In this document: piece by piece, positions 34,137-41,873 of the stretch
How positions within the stretch are numbered: the first letter of the stretch is position 1
Layout of the letters: every line of letters begins with the position of its first letter
Assembly: GCA_052244495.1 (NCBI GenBank)
Contig: JBQPXH010000011.1
Direction: 5' to 3' (one strand)
Origin: Cereibacter_A sp052244495
GTDB taxonomy: Bacteria; Pseudomonadota; Alphaproteobacteria; Rhodobacterales; Rhodobacteraceae
DNA: 64,000 nucleotides
Notes under the pieces: generated by a model
What the model was told of the DNA's origin: nothing
Seen by the model: the letters and a program-made list of their open reading frames with translations, nothing else
Database searches by the model: none
Translations under genes and position numbers: made by a program

Positions 34137-34151
34137 GAGGGAGTGGGCGCC

Positions 34152-35384
34152 ATGGCGGACGACGGCATCAACAGCTATATGACCGGCCCGGACGAACAGG
34201 GGCGCTTCGGCATCTTCGGCGGGCGCTTCGTGTCCGAGACGCTGATGCCGCTGATCCTCGACCTCGAGGCGCGCTACGAACATGCCAAGACCGACCCGGA
34301 CTTCTGGGCCGAGATGGACGACCTGTGGACGAACTACGTTGGCCGCCCCTCGCCGCTCTACTTTGCACCGCGGCTGACCGAGCATCTCGGGGGAGCGAAG
34401 ATCTACCTGAAGCGCGACGAGCTGAACCACACCGGCGCGCACAAGATCAACAACGTGCTGGGCCAGATCATCCTCGCCCGCCGAATGGGCAAGACGCGGA
34501 TCATCGCCGAGACCGGCGCCGGCCAGCATGGCGTGGCGACGGCCACGGTCTGCGCCAAGTTCGGGTTGAAATGCGTGGTCTACATGGGCGCGCATGACGT
34601 CGAGAGGCAGGCGCCGAACGTCTTCCGCATGCGGCTGCTGGGCGCCGAGGTTGTGCCGGTGACGAGCGGTCGCGGCACGCTGAAGGACGCGATGAACGAC
34701 GCGCTGCGCGACTGGGTCACGAATGTGCGCGACACCTTCTATTGCATCGGCACGGTGGCGGGGCCGCATCCCTATCCGGCGATGGTGCGCGACTTCCAGT
34801 CGATCATCGGCAAGGAAGTCCGCTGGCAGCTGGCCGAGCAGGAGGGCGAGGGACGCCTGCCCGACACGGTCATCGCGGCCATTGGCGGTGGCTCGAATGC
34901 CATGGGCCTCTTCTTCCCCTTCCTCGACGACCCTTCCGTCCGGATCATCGGCGTCGAGGCCGGTGGCAAGGGCGTGGACGACCGGATGGAACACTGCGCC
35001 TCGCTGACCGGCGGACGGCCGGGCGTGCTGCACGGCAACCGGACCTATCTCCTGCAGGATGCGGACGGACAGATCCTCGAGGGCTTCTCGATCTCGGCGG
35101 GCCTCGATTACCCGGGGATCGGGCCGGAACATGCGTGGCTCCATGATACGGGCCGCGCCGAATATGTCTCGATCACCGATGCCGAGGCGCTCGAGGCATT
35201 CCAGCTCTGCTGCGCGCTCGAGGGGATCATCCCGGCACTGGAGCCGAGCCATGCGCTGGCCCATGTGATCAAGATCGCGCCGACGCTGCCCCGCGACCAC
35301 ATCATCGTCATGAACATGTGCGGCCGCGGCGACAAGGACATCTTCACCGTGGCGAAGCACCTCGGCTTCGACATGAAGATCTGA
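34152..35384 (+). CDS. trpB: Tryptophan synthase beta chain
   Basis: 410 aa. The PLP lysine lies in HTGAHKINN (near residue 97), with GAGQHGVATAT, the PLP-phosphate loop GGGSNAMG and 'GRGDKDIF' at the C-terminus. It condenses indole with serine. The start was set at ATG 34152, which has GGGAG about 8 nt upstream; GTG 34143 is in frame but overlaps that site. trpA is not within the window. Confidence 0.96.
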   Translation: MADDGINSYMTGPDEQGRFGIFGGRFVSETLMPLILDLEARYEHAKTDPDFWAEMDDLWTNYVGRPSPLYFAPRLTEHLGGAKIYLKRDELNHTGAHKINNVLGQIILARRMGKTRIIAETGAGQHGVATATVCAKFGLKCVVYMGAHDVERQAPNVFRMRLLGAEVVPVTSGRGTLKDAMNDALRDWVTNVRDTFYCIGTVAGPHPYPAMVRDFQSIIGKEVRWQLAEQEGEGRLPDTVIAAIGGGSNAMGLFFPFLDDPSVRIIGVEAGGKGVDDRMEHCASLTGGRPGVLHGNRTYLLQDADGQILEGFSISAGLDYPGIGPEHAWLHDTGRAEYVSITDAEALEAFQLCCALEGIIPALEPSHALAHVIKIAPTLPRDHIIVMNMCGRGDKDIFTVAKHLGFDMKI

Positions 35385-35460
35385 CCGCGCAGGTTCGCGA
35401 CCGCCCCTCCGGTCCTCCTGACCGTGAAGCGCATCCGAACCCGCGCGCGGAGGGCGGTCT

Positions 35461-35505
35461 GCCGCGGCCTGGTCGAATGGCCGGGCTGTCCCCGCGGCTG
35501 TTTTT
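35461..35505 (+). terminator. Terminator after trpB
   Basis: Stem GCCGCGG/CCGCGGC (35461-35467 with 35492-35498) with a 24-nt loop, followed by TGTTTTT. The large loop lowers confidence. The gap between the convergent genes holds nothing else. Confidence 0.5.
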
Positions 35506-35525
35506 CCGGAGTGAAGAATGCCTGG

Positions 35526-35900
35526 TCAGGCGAGGTCGATGGCGTAGAGCTTGAGAACCTCGAGGGGGACCACCTCGAGCGTGCGGCGATGCGTGGCGCC
35601 GAGACGCACGCGGGGGGCCGCGCCCTCCTCGTGCGCCTGCAGGAAGCGGCCGGCGCAAAGGCACCAGCGGTCGCCGGGCTTCAGGCCCTTGAAGCCATGT
35701 TCCGGTCGCGGAGTGGAGAGGTCGTTGCCGAGGTACTTCGACAGCGCAAGGAATTCTGCCGTCATCAGCGCGCAGACCGTGTGCTGTCCCCTGTCGGTCG
35801 GACCCGTATCGCAGCAGCCGTTGCGGAAGAAGCCTGTGAGCGGCTCCGTCGAGCAGGTCTCGAGCGGCTCGCCGAGCACGTTGATCGAGCTTTCCATCAT
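35526..35900 (-). CDS. DUF2237 family protein
   Basis: 124 aa. Family-typical stretches: 'GFFRNGCCDTGPTDRGQHTVCALMT', 'GNDLSTPRPEHGFKGLKPGDRWCLCA' and 'LEVVPLEVLKLYA'. Five Cys residues lie in these conserved blocks and could bind metal, but no activity is established for the family. Double ATG at 35900/35897 with AAGGAGG upstream. Divergent from puuD across 285 bp. Confidence 0.85.
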   Translation of the reverse strand: MMESSINVLGEPLETCSTEPLTGFFRNGCCDTGPTDRGQHTVCALMTAEFLALSKYLGNDLSTPRPEHGFKGLKPGDRWCLCAGRFLQAHEEGAAPRVRLGATHRRTLEVVPLEVLKLYAIDLA

Positions 35901-36185
35901 GGTCCTGCCTCCTTCGGTGGCCACTCTGCCTGATGAAGGCTGCGGTGCGAAGGAAAAAGCTGGCAAACATGCGCGCGAGATAAAGAAAAGAATCGAGGGC
36001 GGCGCGTCGGGTCGAGCCGGCCACGCAGATCGCGGGTTGCGCATGGCGGCACGCCGCTGCTCTGCCAGTTCCGCGCCGAGCACCGGAGAGGGCGACGCGA
36101 CCCGCGTCGTGGCGATTGAACTTCCCGTGCGATCCGGGAACAACAGGAAGACGGGCCCTGTGCGGCCGCAGCCGGGAGACTGCCG

Positions 36186-37412
36186 ATGTACGATTATGCC
36201 GTGCTCTGGGAATGGGTGATGATCGCCGCACGCTGGACGCATGTCATCACTGCCGTCGCCTGGATCGGCTCGTCCTTCTATTTCATCGCGCTGGATCTCG
36301 GGCTGCGGAAGACGCCCTCCTTGCCGCCGCTTGCCTATGGCGAGGAATGGCAGGTTCATGGTGGGGGCTTCTACCATATCAACAAATATCTCGTCGCGCC
36401 TGATTTCCTGCCCGAGCATCTCACCTGGTTCAAATGGGAGAGCTATGCCACCTGGCTGAGCGGCTTCGCCATGCTGGTCCTGCTCTATTACTTCGGCGCC
36501 GAGCTCTTCCTGATCGACCCCAACGTGATGGATCTGACTGTCTGGCAGGCCGTAGCCATCTCGCTGGCCTCGCTGGGGCTCGGCTGGCTCGTCTATGACG
36601 GATTGTGCCGCTCCCCGCTGGGGCGGCATCCGACCGTGCTGATGCTCCTGCTTTTCGCGGTGCTGGTGGCGATGTCCTGGGGCTATACGCAGGTCTTTTC
36701 AGGCCGGGCGGCGCTTCTGCATCTCGGCGCCTTTACGGCCACCATCATGAGCGGGAACGTCTTCCTCACGATCATGCCGAACCAGCGGATCGTGGTGGCG
36801 GACCTGAAGGCCGGGCGGCGACCCGACCCGAAATACGGCGAGATCGCGAAGCAGCGCAGCACGCATAACAACTACCTGACGCTGCCCGTCATATTCCTCA
36901 TGCTGTCAAACCATTACCCGCTGATCTTCGCAACCCGCCACAACTGGCTCATTGCCGCGCTGGTGTTTCTCATGGGGGTCACGATCCGGCACTGGTTCAA
37001 CAGCCGGCATGCGAAGAAGGGCAACCCGCACTGGACCTGGGCAGCAACCGCCGTGATCTTCCTCGTTCTGGCTTGGCTCTCGACGGCGCCAATGCGGGCT
37101 GCGGCGCCGGCGGACGAGGCGGCGCTCGGCGGAAGCGCTGCGCGCTTTGCCGAAGCTGCGGGTTTCGAGGAGGTGACGGACATCGTGATGGGCCGTTGCT
37201 CGATGTGCCATGCGGCGGAGCCGGGATGGGACGGGCTCCTCTGGCCGCCGAAGAACGTGCGGCTCGAGACTCCGGCACAGATCGCGCACGAGGCACGGCG
37301 CATCTACATTCAGGCGGGGATCACCCATGCGATGCCGCCGGGCAACCTGAGCTACATGGAGCCCGAAGAGCGGGCGGCGATCGTGCGTTGGTATCGCGCG
37401 GCAGCGGGCTGA
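36186..37412 (+). CDS. puuD: Membrane-bound urate hydroxylase with C-terminal cytochrome c
   Basis: 408 aa. About eight membrane helices (residues 10-305) of the PuuD type open with 'ARWTHVITAVAWIGSSFYF'. A periplasmic cytochrome c domain follows with heme site Cys338-x2-Cys341-His342 (GRCSMCH) and a probable axial Met in HAMPPGN. It oxidises urate to 5-hydroxyisourate and passes electrons to the respiratory chain. No other ureide gene is adjacent, but the xanthine dehydrogenase operon at 48.8-58.4 kb supplies urate. Confidence 0.93.
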   Translation: MYDYAVLWEWVMIAARWTHVITAVAWIGSSFYFIALDLGLRKTPSLPPLAYGEEWQVHGGGFYHINKYLVAPDFLPEHLTWFKWESYATWLSGFAMLVLLYYFGAELFLIDPNVMDLTVWQAVAISLASLGLGWLVYDGLCRSPLGRHPTVLMLLLFAVLVAMSWGYTQVFSGRAALLHLGAFTATIMSGNVFLTIMPNQRIVVADLKAGRRPDPKYGEIAKQRSTHNNYLTLPVIFLMLSNHYPLIFATRHNWLIAALVFLMGVTIRHWFNSRHAKKGNPHWTWAATAVIFLVLAWLSTAPMRAAAPADEAALGGSAARFAEAAGFEEVTDIVMGRCSMCHAAEPGWDGLLWPPKNVRLETPAQIAHEARRIYIQAGITHAMPPGNLSYMEPEERAAIVRWYRAAAG

Positions 37413-37446
37413 AGCGCAAGGCGTTCGGGTGGATCGGAGACGGCCG

Positions 37447-38439
37447 TCACTCCCTCGACGCCGAGAAGGCGAGGCGCGTCTCCTGCCGGAAGACCTCGCC
37501 CGGCGACAGGGTGATCGTCGGGAAGGCGGGGTGGTTCGGCGCATCCGGCCAAAGCTGCGGCTCGAGCGCGATCGCATCGAAGGCCCCGAAGGGGCGGCCA
37601 TGGTGGCCCCGGAAGGGGCGGCTGTCGAGGTCGCGGCCGGTGTAGACCTGCAGGCCGGGGGCCGTCGTGGCAAGGCTCAGGCTGACGCCGGAGCGGCCGG
37701 TGAGGCAGGCCACCTCGGTCAGCGCACGCGCGGCTTCGGAGAGGCAGAAGTTGTGGTCGATCTCCTCCGCGGCCTGGAACGTGCGGCCGGGACGAAAGTC
37801 CATCCGGTCCCCGACCTCCCGGATCTCGCCAGTGGGCAGGCCGTCCCGGGTCGGCAGCCAGTGGTCGGCCGCCACCCGAAGGTGCTGTCGGGCGATCCCC
37901 GGCTCGGGGTCGAGGGTCCAGTAGCTGTGGTTCGCGAGGTTCATCAGCGTCGGCGCATCTGAGGTCGCGGTCAGGCGAAGGCGAAGCGTGGCGGGCGCTT
38001 CCAGCAGGTATTCCGCCTCGATGCGGCGGTTGCCGGGAAAGCCGTCGCTGCCGTCCGGCAGGTCGAGGCGGAGAAGCGCGCGGGCGTCCTCCATCACGAC
38101 CGTGTGCCACCGATGGGCGAAGGTGCCCTGCGGCCCCGAATGCAGGAGATTTCCGCCCTCGTTCGGTGTGAACGCCACCTGCCGGCCGCCAATCCGCGCG
38201 CTGGCGCCGCCGAGCCGGTTCGCCACCGGCCCCACGATTGCCCCGAACCAGCGCAACGGCCCGAGGTAGGCCTCGAAATCCGGCGAGCCCGCCGTCAGCG
38301 GCCAGTCGATCCCGGCCATTCGCACGTCCTGCAGGATCGCGCCCCAGTCGAGCACGGCGATACGGAGATCGCCAGCCCGAAGCTCGATGCGATGGACGGT
38401 CTGCCCGTCGGGGGCGGTGCCGAAGCGGGTGGCGGACAT
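37447..38439 (-). CDS. galM: Aldose 1-epimerase
   Basis: 330 aa. The catalytic His lies in NHSYWTLDP (near residue 170) and the Glu in ALEPQLWPDAPNH (near 295), with 'NRLGGASARIGG' and 'LHSGPQG' as in GalM. It interconverts alpha and beta anomers of hexoses. ATG 38439 has GGAGG 7 nt upstream. Leftward, next to znuA but separated by 49 bp; no sugar operon is nearby. Confidence 0.93.
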   Translation of the reverse strand: MSATRFGTAPDGQTVHRIELRAGDLRIAVLDWGAILQDVRMAGIDWPLTAGSPDFEAYLGPLRWFGAIVGPVANRLGGASARIGGRQVAFTPNEGGNLLHSGPQGTFAHRWHTVVMEDARALLRLDLPDGSDGFPGNRRIEAEYLLEAPATLRLRLTATSDAPTLMNLANHSYWTLDPEPGIARQHLRVAADHWLPTRDGLPTGEIREVGDRMDFRPGRTFQAAEEIDHNFCLSEAARALTEVACLTGRSGVSLSLATTAPGLQVYTGRDLDSRPFRGHHGRPFGAFDAIALEPQLWPDAPNHPAFPTITLSPGEVFRQETRLAFSASRE

Positions 38440-38488
38440 CGGGTTCCTCCGGTTCAGGTGCGAAGGCTGCGCCGGAGGGCCCGCAGGG

Positions 38489-39502
38489 TCAAGGTGCGAC
38501 GCAGGAGAGGATGCCGTCGGCGAGGCCGCGGATGAGCTGCGCATAGAGTTGCGGGCCGGGCTCCAGCGTGCTGCCCGAGGGATCGAGCGCGGGCCCGGCT
38601 TTTGCGCCCGTCTCCTGCGCAATCTGCTCGACAAGCCTCGGATCGTGCTGCGCCTCGGGGAAGAGGCAGGGCTGCCCGCCGGACATCTGTTGCCGAAGTT
38701 CGGCCAGATGCGCGGCGCCGGGTGCTGCCGCGTCACCGGCCGAGACGCTGCCGGCAACGCTCAGCCCGTAATGGGACGCGAAATAGCCGTAAGCTTCGTG
38801 AAAGACGTAGAACGGATGGCTCTGCGCCGCCTTCAGGCGGTCGGCCGTCTCGCGGTCGAGATCGGCAATCGCGGCAGCCGCGCTCTCGGCATTGGCCGAA
38901 TAGGTCGCGGCATGTTCCGGGTCGAGCCGACCCAGTTCGGCCGCGACACGGGCGAGCCAGAGCTCGGCGTTGGCCGGATCGAGCCACATGTGCGGGTCGA
39001 GCCCCGCATGGTCGTGATCCTCGTCGTCATGACCTCCGCCCTCGGCATGGTCGGGCTCCACCTCTGCGGCATGGTCGTGATCGGCCTCTTGGGCTGCGGG
39101 GTTCCCGTCGTCGGCGAGGTGGTCGTCAGCGGACGCGGAGCCGTGGTCATGATCATGCGCGGCCCCCGGCCCGAAGTCCTGCCGGTGCGTTCCGCTTACG
39201 GTCGACAGACGGATGTCCTCGCCATCCCGGCCCTCGAGCGCGCGGTCGAGCCACCGGGTCATCTCGGGTCCGATCCAGACCACGAGGTCGGCATTCGACA
39301 GCGCCCGCGCCTGGCTGGGGCGGAGCTGGAAGGAATGGGCATCCGCACCACGGTCGAGCAGCAGGACCGGATCGCCCAGGTCGCCCATCACCTGGGCGAC
39401 CAGCGAATGCACCGGCGGCAGGTCGGTCACCACACGGGGAACGTCGGCCATGGCCGGGCTGCCGAGCAGGCTGGCGAGGGCAATTGATATGGTATAACGC
39501 AT
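38489..39502 (-). CDS. znuA: Zinc ABC transporter substrate-binding protein
   Basis: 337 aa. Signal peptide (1-19, cleaved after AMA) and cluster A-1 fold with zinc ligand His near residue 56 (DAHSFQL), His in LDPHMW (171) and His in FHEAYGYF. A His/Asp-rich loop (about residues 116-171) is typical of high-affinity ZnuA. The start ATG 39502 has AAGGAAAGG upstream. Divergent from zur-znuCB with a Zur-type palindrome in between, so it should be induced under zinc starvation. Confidence 0.95.
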   Translation of the reverse strand: MRYTISIALASLLGSPAMADVPRVVTDLPPVHSLVAQVMGDLGDPVLLLDRGADAHSFQLRPSQARALSNADLVVWIGPEMTRWLDRALEGRDGEDIRLSTVSGTHRQDFGPGAAHDHDHGSASADDHLADDGNPAAQEADHDHAAEVEPDHAEGGGHDDEDHDHAGLDPHMWLDPANAELWLARVAAELGRLDPEHAATYSANAESAAAAIADLDRETADRLKAAQSHPFYVFHEAYGYFASHYGLSVAGSVSAGDAAAPGAAHLAELRQQMSGGQPCLFPEAQHDPRLVEQIAQETGAKAGPALDPSGSTLEPGPQLYAQLIRGLADGILSCVAP

Positions 39503-39533
39503 GAAACGGCCTTTCCTTCGGGGTGGCACAGAG

Positions 39534-39555
39534 GTAATACGTTATAACGTAACAC
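39534..39555. promoter_or_regulatory. Zur operator between znuA and zur
   Basis: GTAATACGTTATAACGTAACAC: a perfect 12-bp core ACGTTATAACGT with imperfect outer arms, in the 68-bp divergent spacer. It matches the AT-rich palindromes bound by alphaproteobacterial Zur and would control both transcripts. Confidence 0.8.
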
Positions 39556-39570
39556 GTCAAGGGGAAGAGG

Positions 39571-40062
39571 ATGGTCGCTTTCACCGCAGGCACCGCGGCC
39601 TTTGCGCCGCATGACCACAGCCGATGTGCGGCCTCGATCCTCGCCCATGCCGAGGCAGCGGCCGAGGCGGCCGGGGTCCGGCTGACACCGGTGCGTCGGC
39701 GGACGCTGGAGATCCTGCTCGAGGAGCATCGCGCTCTGGGTGCCTACGAGGTGCTGGACCGCCTGGCGCAGGAGGGTTTCGGCAACAAGCCACCTGTGGC
39801 CTATCGGGCGCTGGATTTCCTTGTGGAGCATGGCTTTGCGCATCGCATCCGGCGGCTGAACGCCTTCACGGCCTGCATGCATCCGGGCGAGACCCATGCG
39901 CCGGCCTTCCTGATCTGCAGCCAGTGCGGTGCGCTGGCCGAGGCACCGGCCGAAGCGGTGCGCGAGGCGCTGGATACTGCCGCCGACCGGTTCGGTTTCA
40001 CGATCGAACGGACCAACATCGAGGCCGTCGGCCTGTGCCCTGCCTGCCGGACGGCCGCATGA
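39571..40062 (+). CDS. zur: Zinc uptake regulator (Fur family)
   Basis: 163 aa. Winged helix at about residues 30-95 ('LTPVRRRTLEILLEEHRALGAYEVLDRL', 'PPVAYRALDFLVEHG'). A structural zinc site comes from two CxxC pairs, CSQC (near 112) and CPAC (near 158), plus regulatory His residues near 'FTACMHPGETHAP'. A zinc-loaded repressor of znu genes. It heads zur-znuC-znuB, so it is autoregulated through the operator upstream. Confidence 0.95.
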   Translation: MVAFTAGTAAFAPHDHSRCAASILAHAEAAAEAAGVRLTPVRRRTLEILLEEHRALGAYEVLDRLAQEGFGNKPPVAYRALDFLVEHGFAHRIRRLNAFTACMHPGETHAPAFLICSQCGALAEAPAEAVREALDTAADRFGFTIERTNIEAVGLCPACRTAA

Positions 40063-40808
40063 GCCTGATCGCCGCTCATCATCTGGCCGTCCGGCGGGGC
40101 AGGGACGAGATCCTGTCGGACGTCAGCCTCTCGATCGCGCCGGGCGAGATCGTCACCATTGTCGGGCCGAACGGTTCGGGCAAGAGCACGCTGCTGCGCG
40201 CGCTTCTGGGGATCCTGCCGCCCGCCGCGGGCAGCGTGAGCCGAAAGCCGGATCTCAGGATCGGGTATGTGCCGCAGCGGTTGCAGGTGGACGGGACGCT
40301 GCCGCTGACGGCCGCGCGCTTCCTGTCCTTGCCCCGCCGCCGCTCGCGTGCCGAGGTCGAGGGCGCACTCGGGCGCGTGGGTGTGCCCGAAGTGGCTGGG
40401 CGGCAGCTTGCGGATCTTTCGGGCGGGCAGTTCCAGCGGGTGCTCCTCGCCCGCGCGCTGTTGACCGACCCCGAGATCCTGATGCTGGACGAGCCGACCC
40501 AGGGGCTGGACCAGCCGGGCGAGGCCGCTTTCTATCGGCTGATCGAGGAGGTCCGCTCGACCACCGGCGCTGCGGTCCTGATGGTCAGCCATGACCTGCA
40601 TGTCGTGATGGCAGCCTCGGACCGGGTGATCTGTCTCAACCGCCATGTCTGTTGCGAGGGCACGCCGCGGGTGGTCTCGAATGCGCCCGAGTATCGCGCG
40701 CTGTTCGGACATGGCACGCAGGGGGCGCTTGCGCTCTACCGTCACGAGCACGACCACGATCATACCCACGACGCCGGCCATTCCCACGATCATCACCATC
40801 ATGCTTGA
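40059..40808 (+). CDS. znuC: Zinc ABC transporter ATP-binding protein
   Basis: 249 aa. Walker A GPNGSGKST (near residue 38), signature LSGGQFQRVLLARA (near 125), Walker B ILMLDEPTQGLD and H-loop VSHDLHVV. The last 21 residues hold 11 His alternating with Asp, a cytoplasmic tail that could buffer zinc; most ATPases of this type have a shorter tail. The start overlaps the zur stop (ATGA) and the end overlaps znuB. Confidence 0.94.
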   Translation: MSLIAAHHLAVRRGRDEILSDVSLSIAPGEIVTIVGPNGSGKSTLLRALLGILPPAAGSVSRKPDLRIGYVPQRLQVDGTLPLTAARFLSLPRRRSRAEVEGALGRVGVPEVAGRQLADLSGGQFQRVLLARALLTDPEILMLDEPTQGLDQPGEAAFYRLIEEVRSTTGAAVLMVSHDLHVVMAASDRVICLNRHVCCEGTPRVVSNAPEYRALFGHGTQGALALYRHEHDHDHTHDAGHSHDHHHHA

Positions 40809-41583
40809 CGATTTCCTCATTCGCGCCGCGCTGGCGGGCATCGGCGTGGCGCTTGCGACGGGGCCGCTCGGCTCCTTCGTGGTCTGGCGCCGCATGGCTT
40901 ATTTCGGCGACGCCACCTCCCACGCGGCGATCCTGGGCGTGGCCCTGGCGCTCGCGATGGAACTGCCGGTCGGGATCGGGACGCTGGCTGTGGCGTTGGC
41001 GATGGCGGCGACGGTGGCCATGCTCAGCGGGCGAGGCTGGGCGATGGACACGATGCTGGGCGTGCTGGCCCATTCGGCGCTGGCTCTCGGTCTCGTCGCG
41101 GTGAGCTTCCTGCCCTCGGTGCGCACGGACCTCTCGGCCTGGCTCTTCGGCGACATCCTTGCGGTATCGCCGCGCGACCTCGCCTTCATCTGGGCCGGAG
41201 CCGCCGGTGTGGTCGCGCTGCTGCTATGGCGCTGGTCGAAGCTTCTCACCGCCACGATCAACGAGGATCTGGCCGCGGCCTCCGGCATCGATCCTGGGCG
41301 CGAGAGGCTGATTCTCACCCTGGCGCTCGCGGTGACGGTGGCGGTGGCGCTGAAGGTCGTCGGGGCGCTGCTGATCTCGGCCATGCTGATCATCCCGGCC
41401 GCGGCGGCACGCGGACTTGCGCGCAACCCCGAGCCGATGGCGTTCCTCGCGGCACTCATCGGTGCGGCGGCCAGCCTCGCCGGCCTTGGCGCATCCTTCG
41501 CCTTTGACACGCCCGCCGGCCCGTCCATCGTTGCGGCCGCAGCACTTGCCTTCGCCCTCTCGGCGCTTCTGCGGCGCGCCTGA
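40801..41583 (+). CDS. znuB: Zinc ABC transporter permease
   Basis: 260 aa. About eight membrane helices of the ABC-3 permease family, with the conserved 'RRMAYFGDATSHAAILGVALA' segment near residue 30 and 'LLISAMLIIPAAAARGLARN'. It moves zinc across the inner membrane with ZnuA and ZnuC. The ATG overlaps the znuC end by 8 bp. Confidence 0.94.
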   Translation: MLDDFLIRAALAGIGVALATGPLGSFVVWRRMAYFGDATSHAAILGVALALAMELPVGIGTLAVALAMAATVAMLSGRGWAMDTMLGVLAHSALALGLVAVSFLPSVRTDLSAWLFGDILAVSPRDLAFIWAGAAGVVALLLWRWSKLLTATINEDLAAASGIDPGRERLILTLALAVTVAVALKVVGALLISAMLIIPAAAARGLARNPEPMAFLAALIGAAASLAGLGASFAFDTPAGPSIVAAAALAFALSALLRRA

Positions 41584-41873
41584 GTCTGGCTCACGAGGGT
41601 TCAGGGATCTCCCGTGCAAGGCGCAGGGAAGAGCGTCTCGGGCGTTGACACGCTCGTCGCCTGCGGCCGGACATCCCCGCACCGGGCCTCCTCGACACAG
41701 ATCTGACGGGTTCGGCGCCGGCCTCGCCGGGCATCGACCTGCTCTCGCCCGTCGAAGCTGCGCATCCATCCCGATCCCATGTCGTTTTCGGACGCATTAG
41801 GTCGGGCTGACCTGTTCCGAATGGCCACGATGAGTCATTGATGCGGCAGACCCTGCGGTGACGGAGTGCGCGG

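Noticed and set aside
41584..41873. Possible gene between znuB and the dehydrogenase gene
   Set aside because: Only short frames without ribosome-binding sites or recognisable protein patterns.
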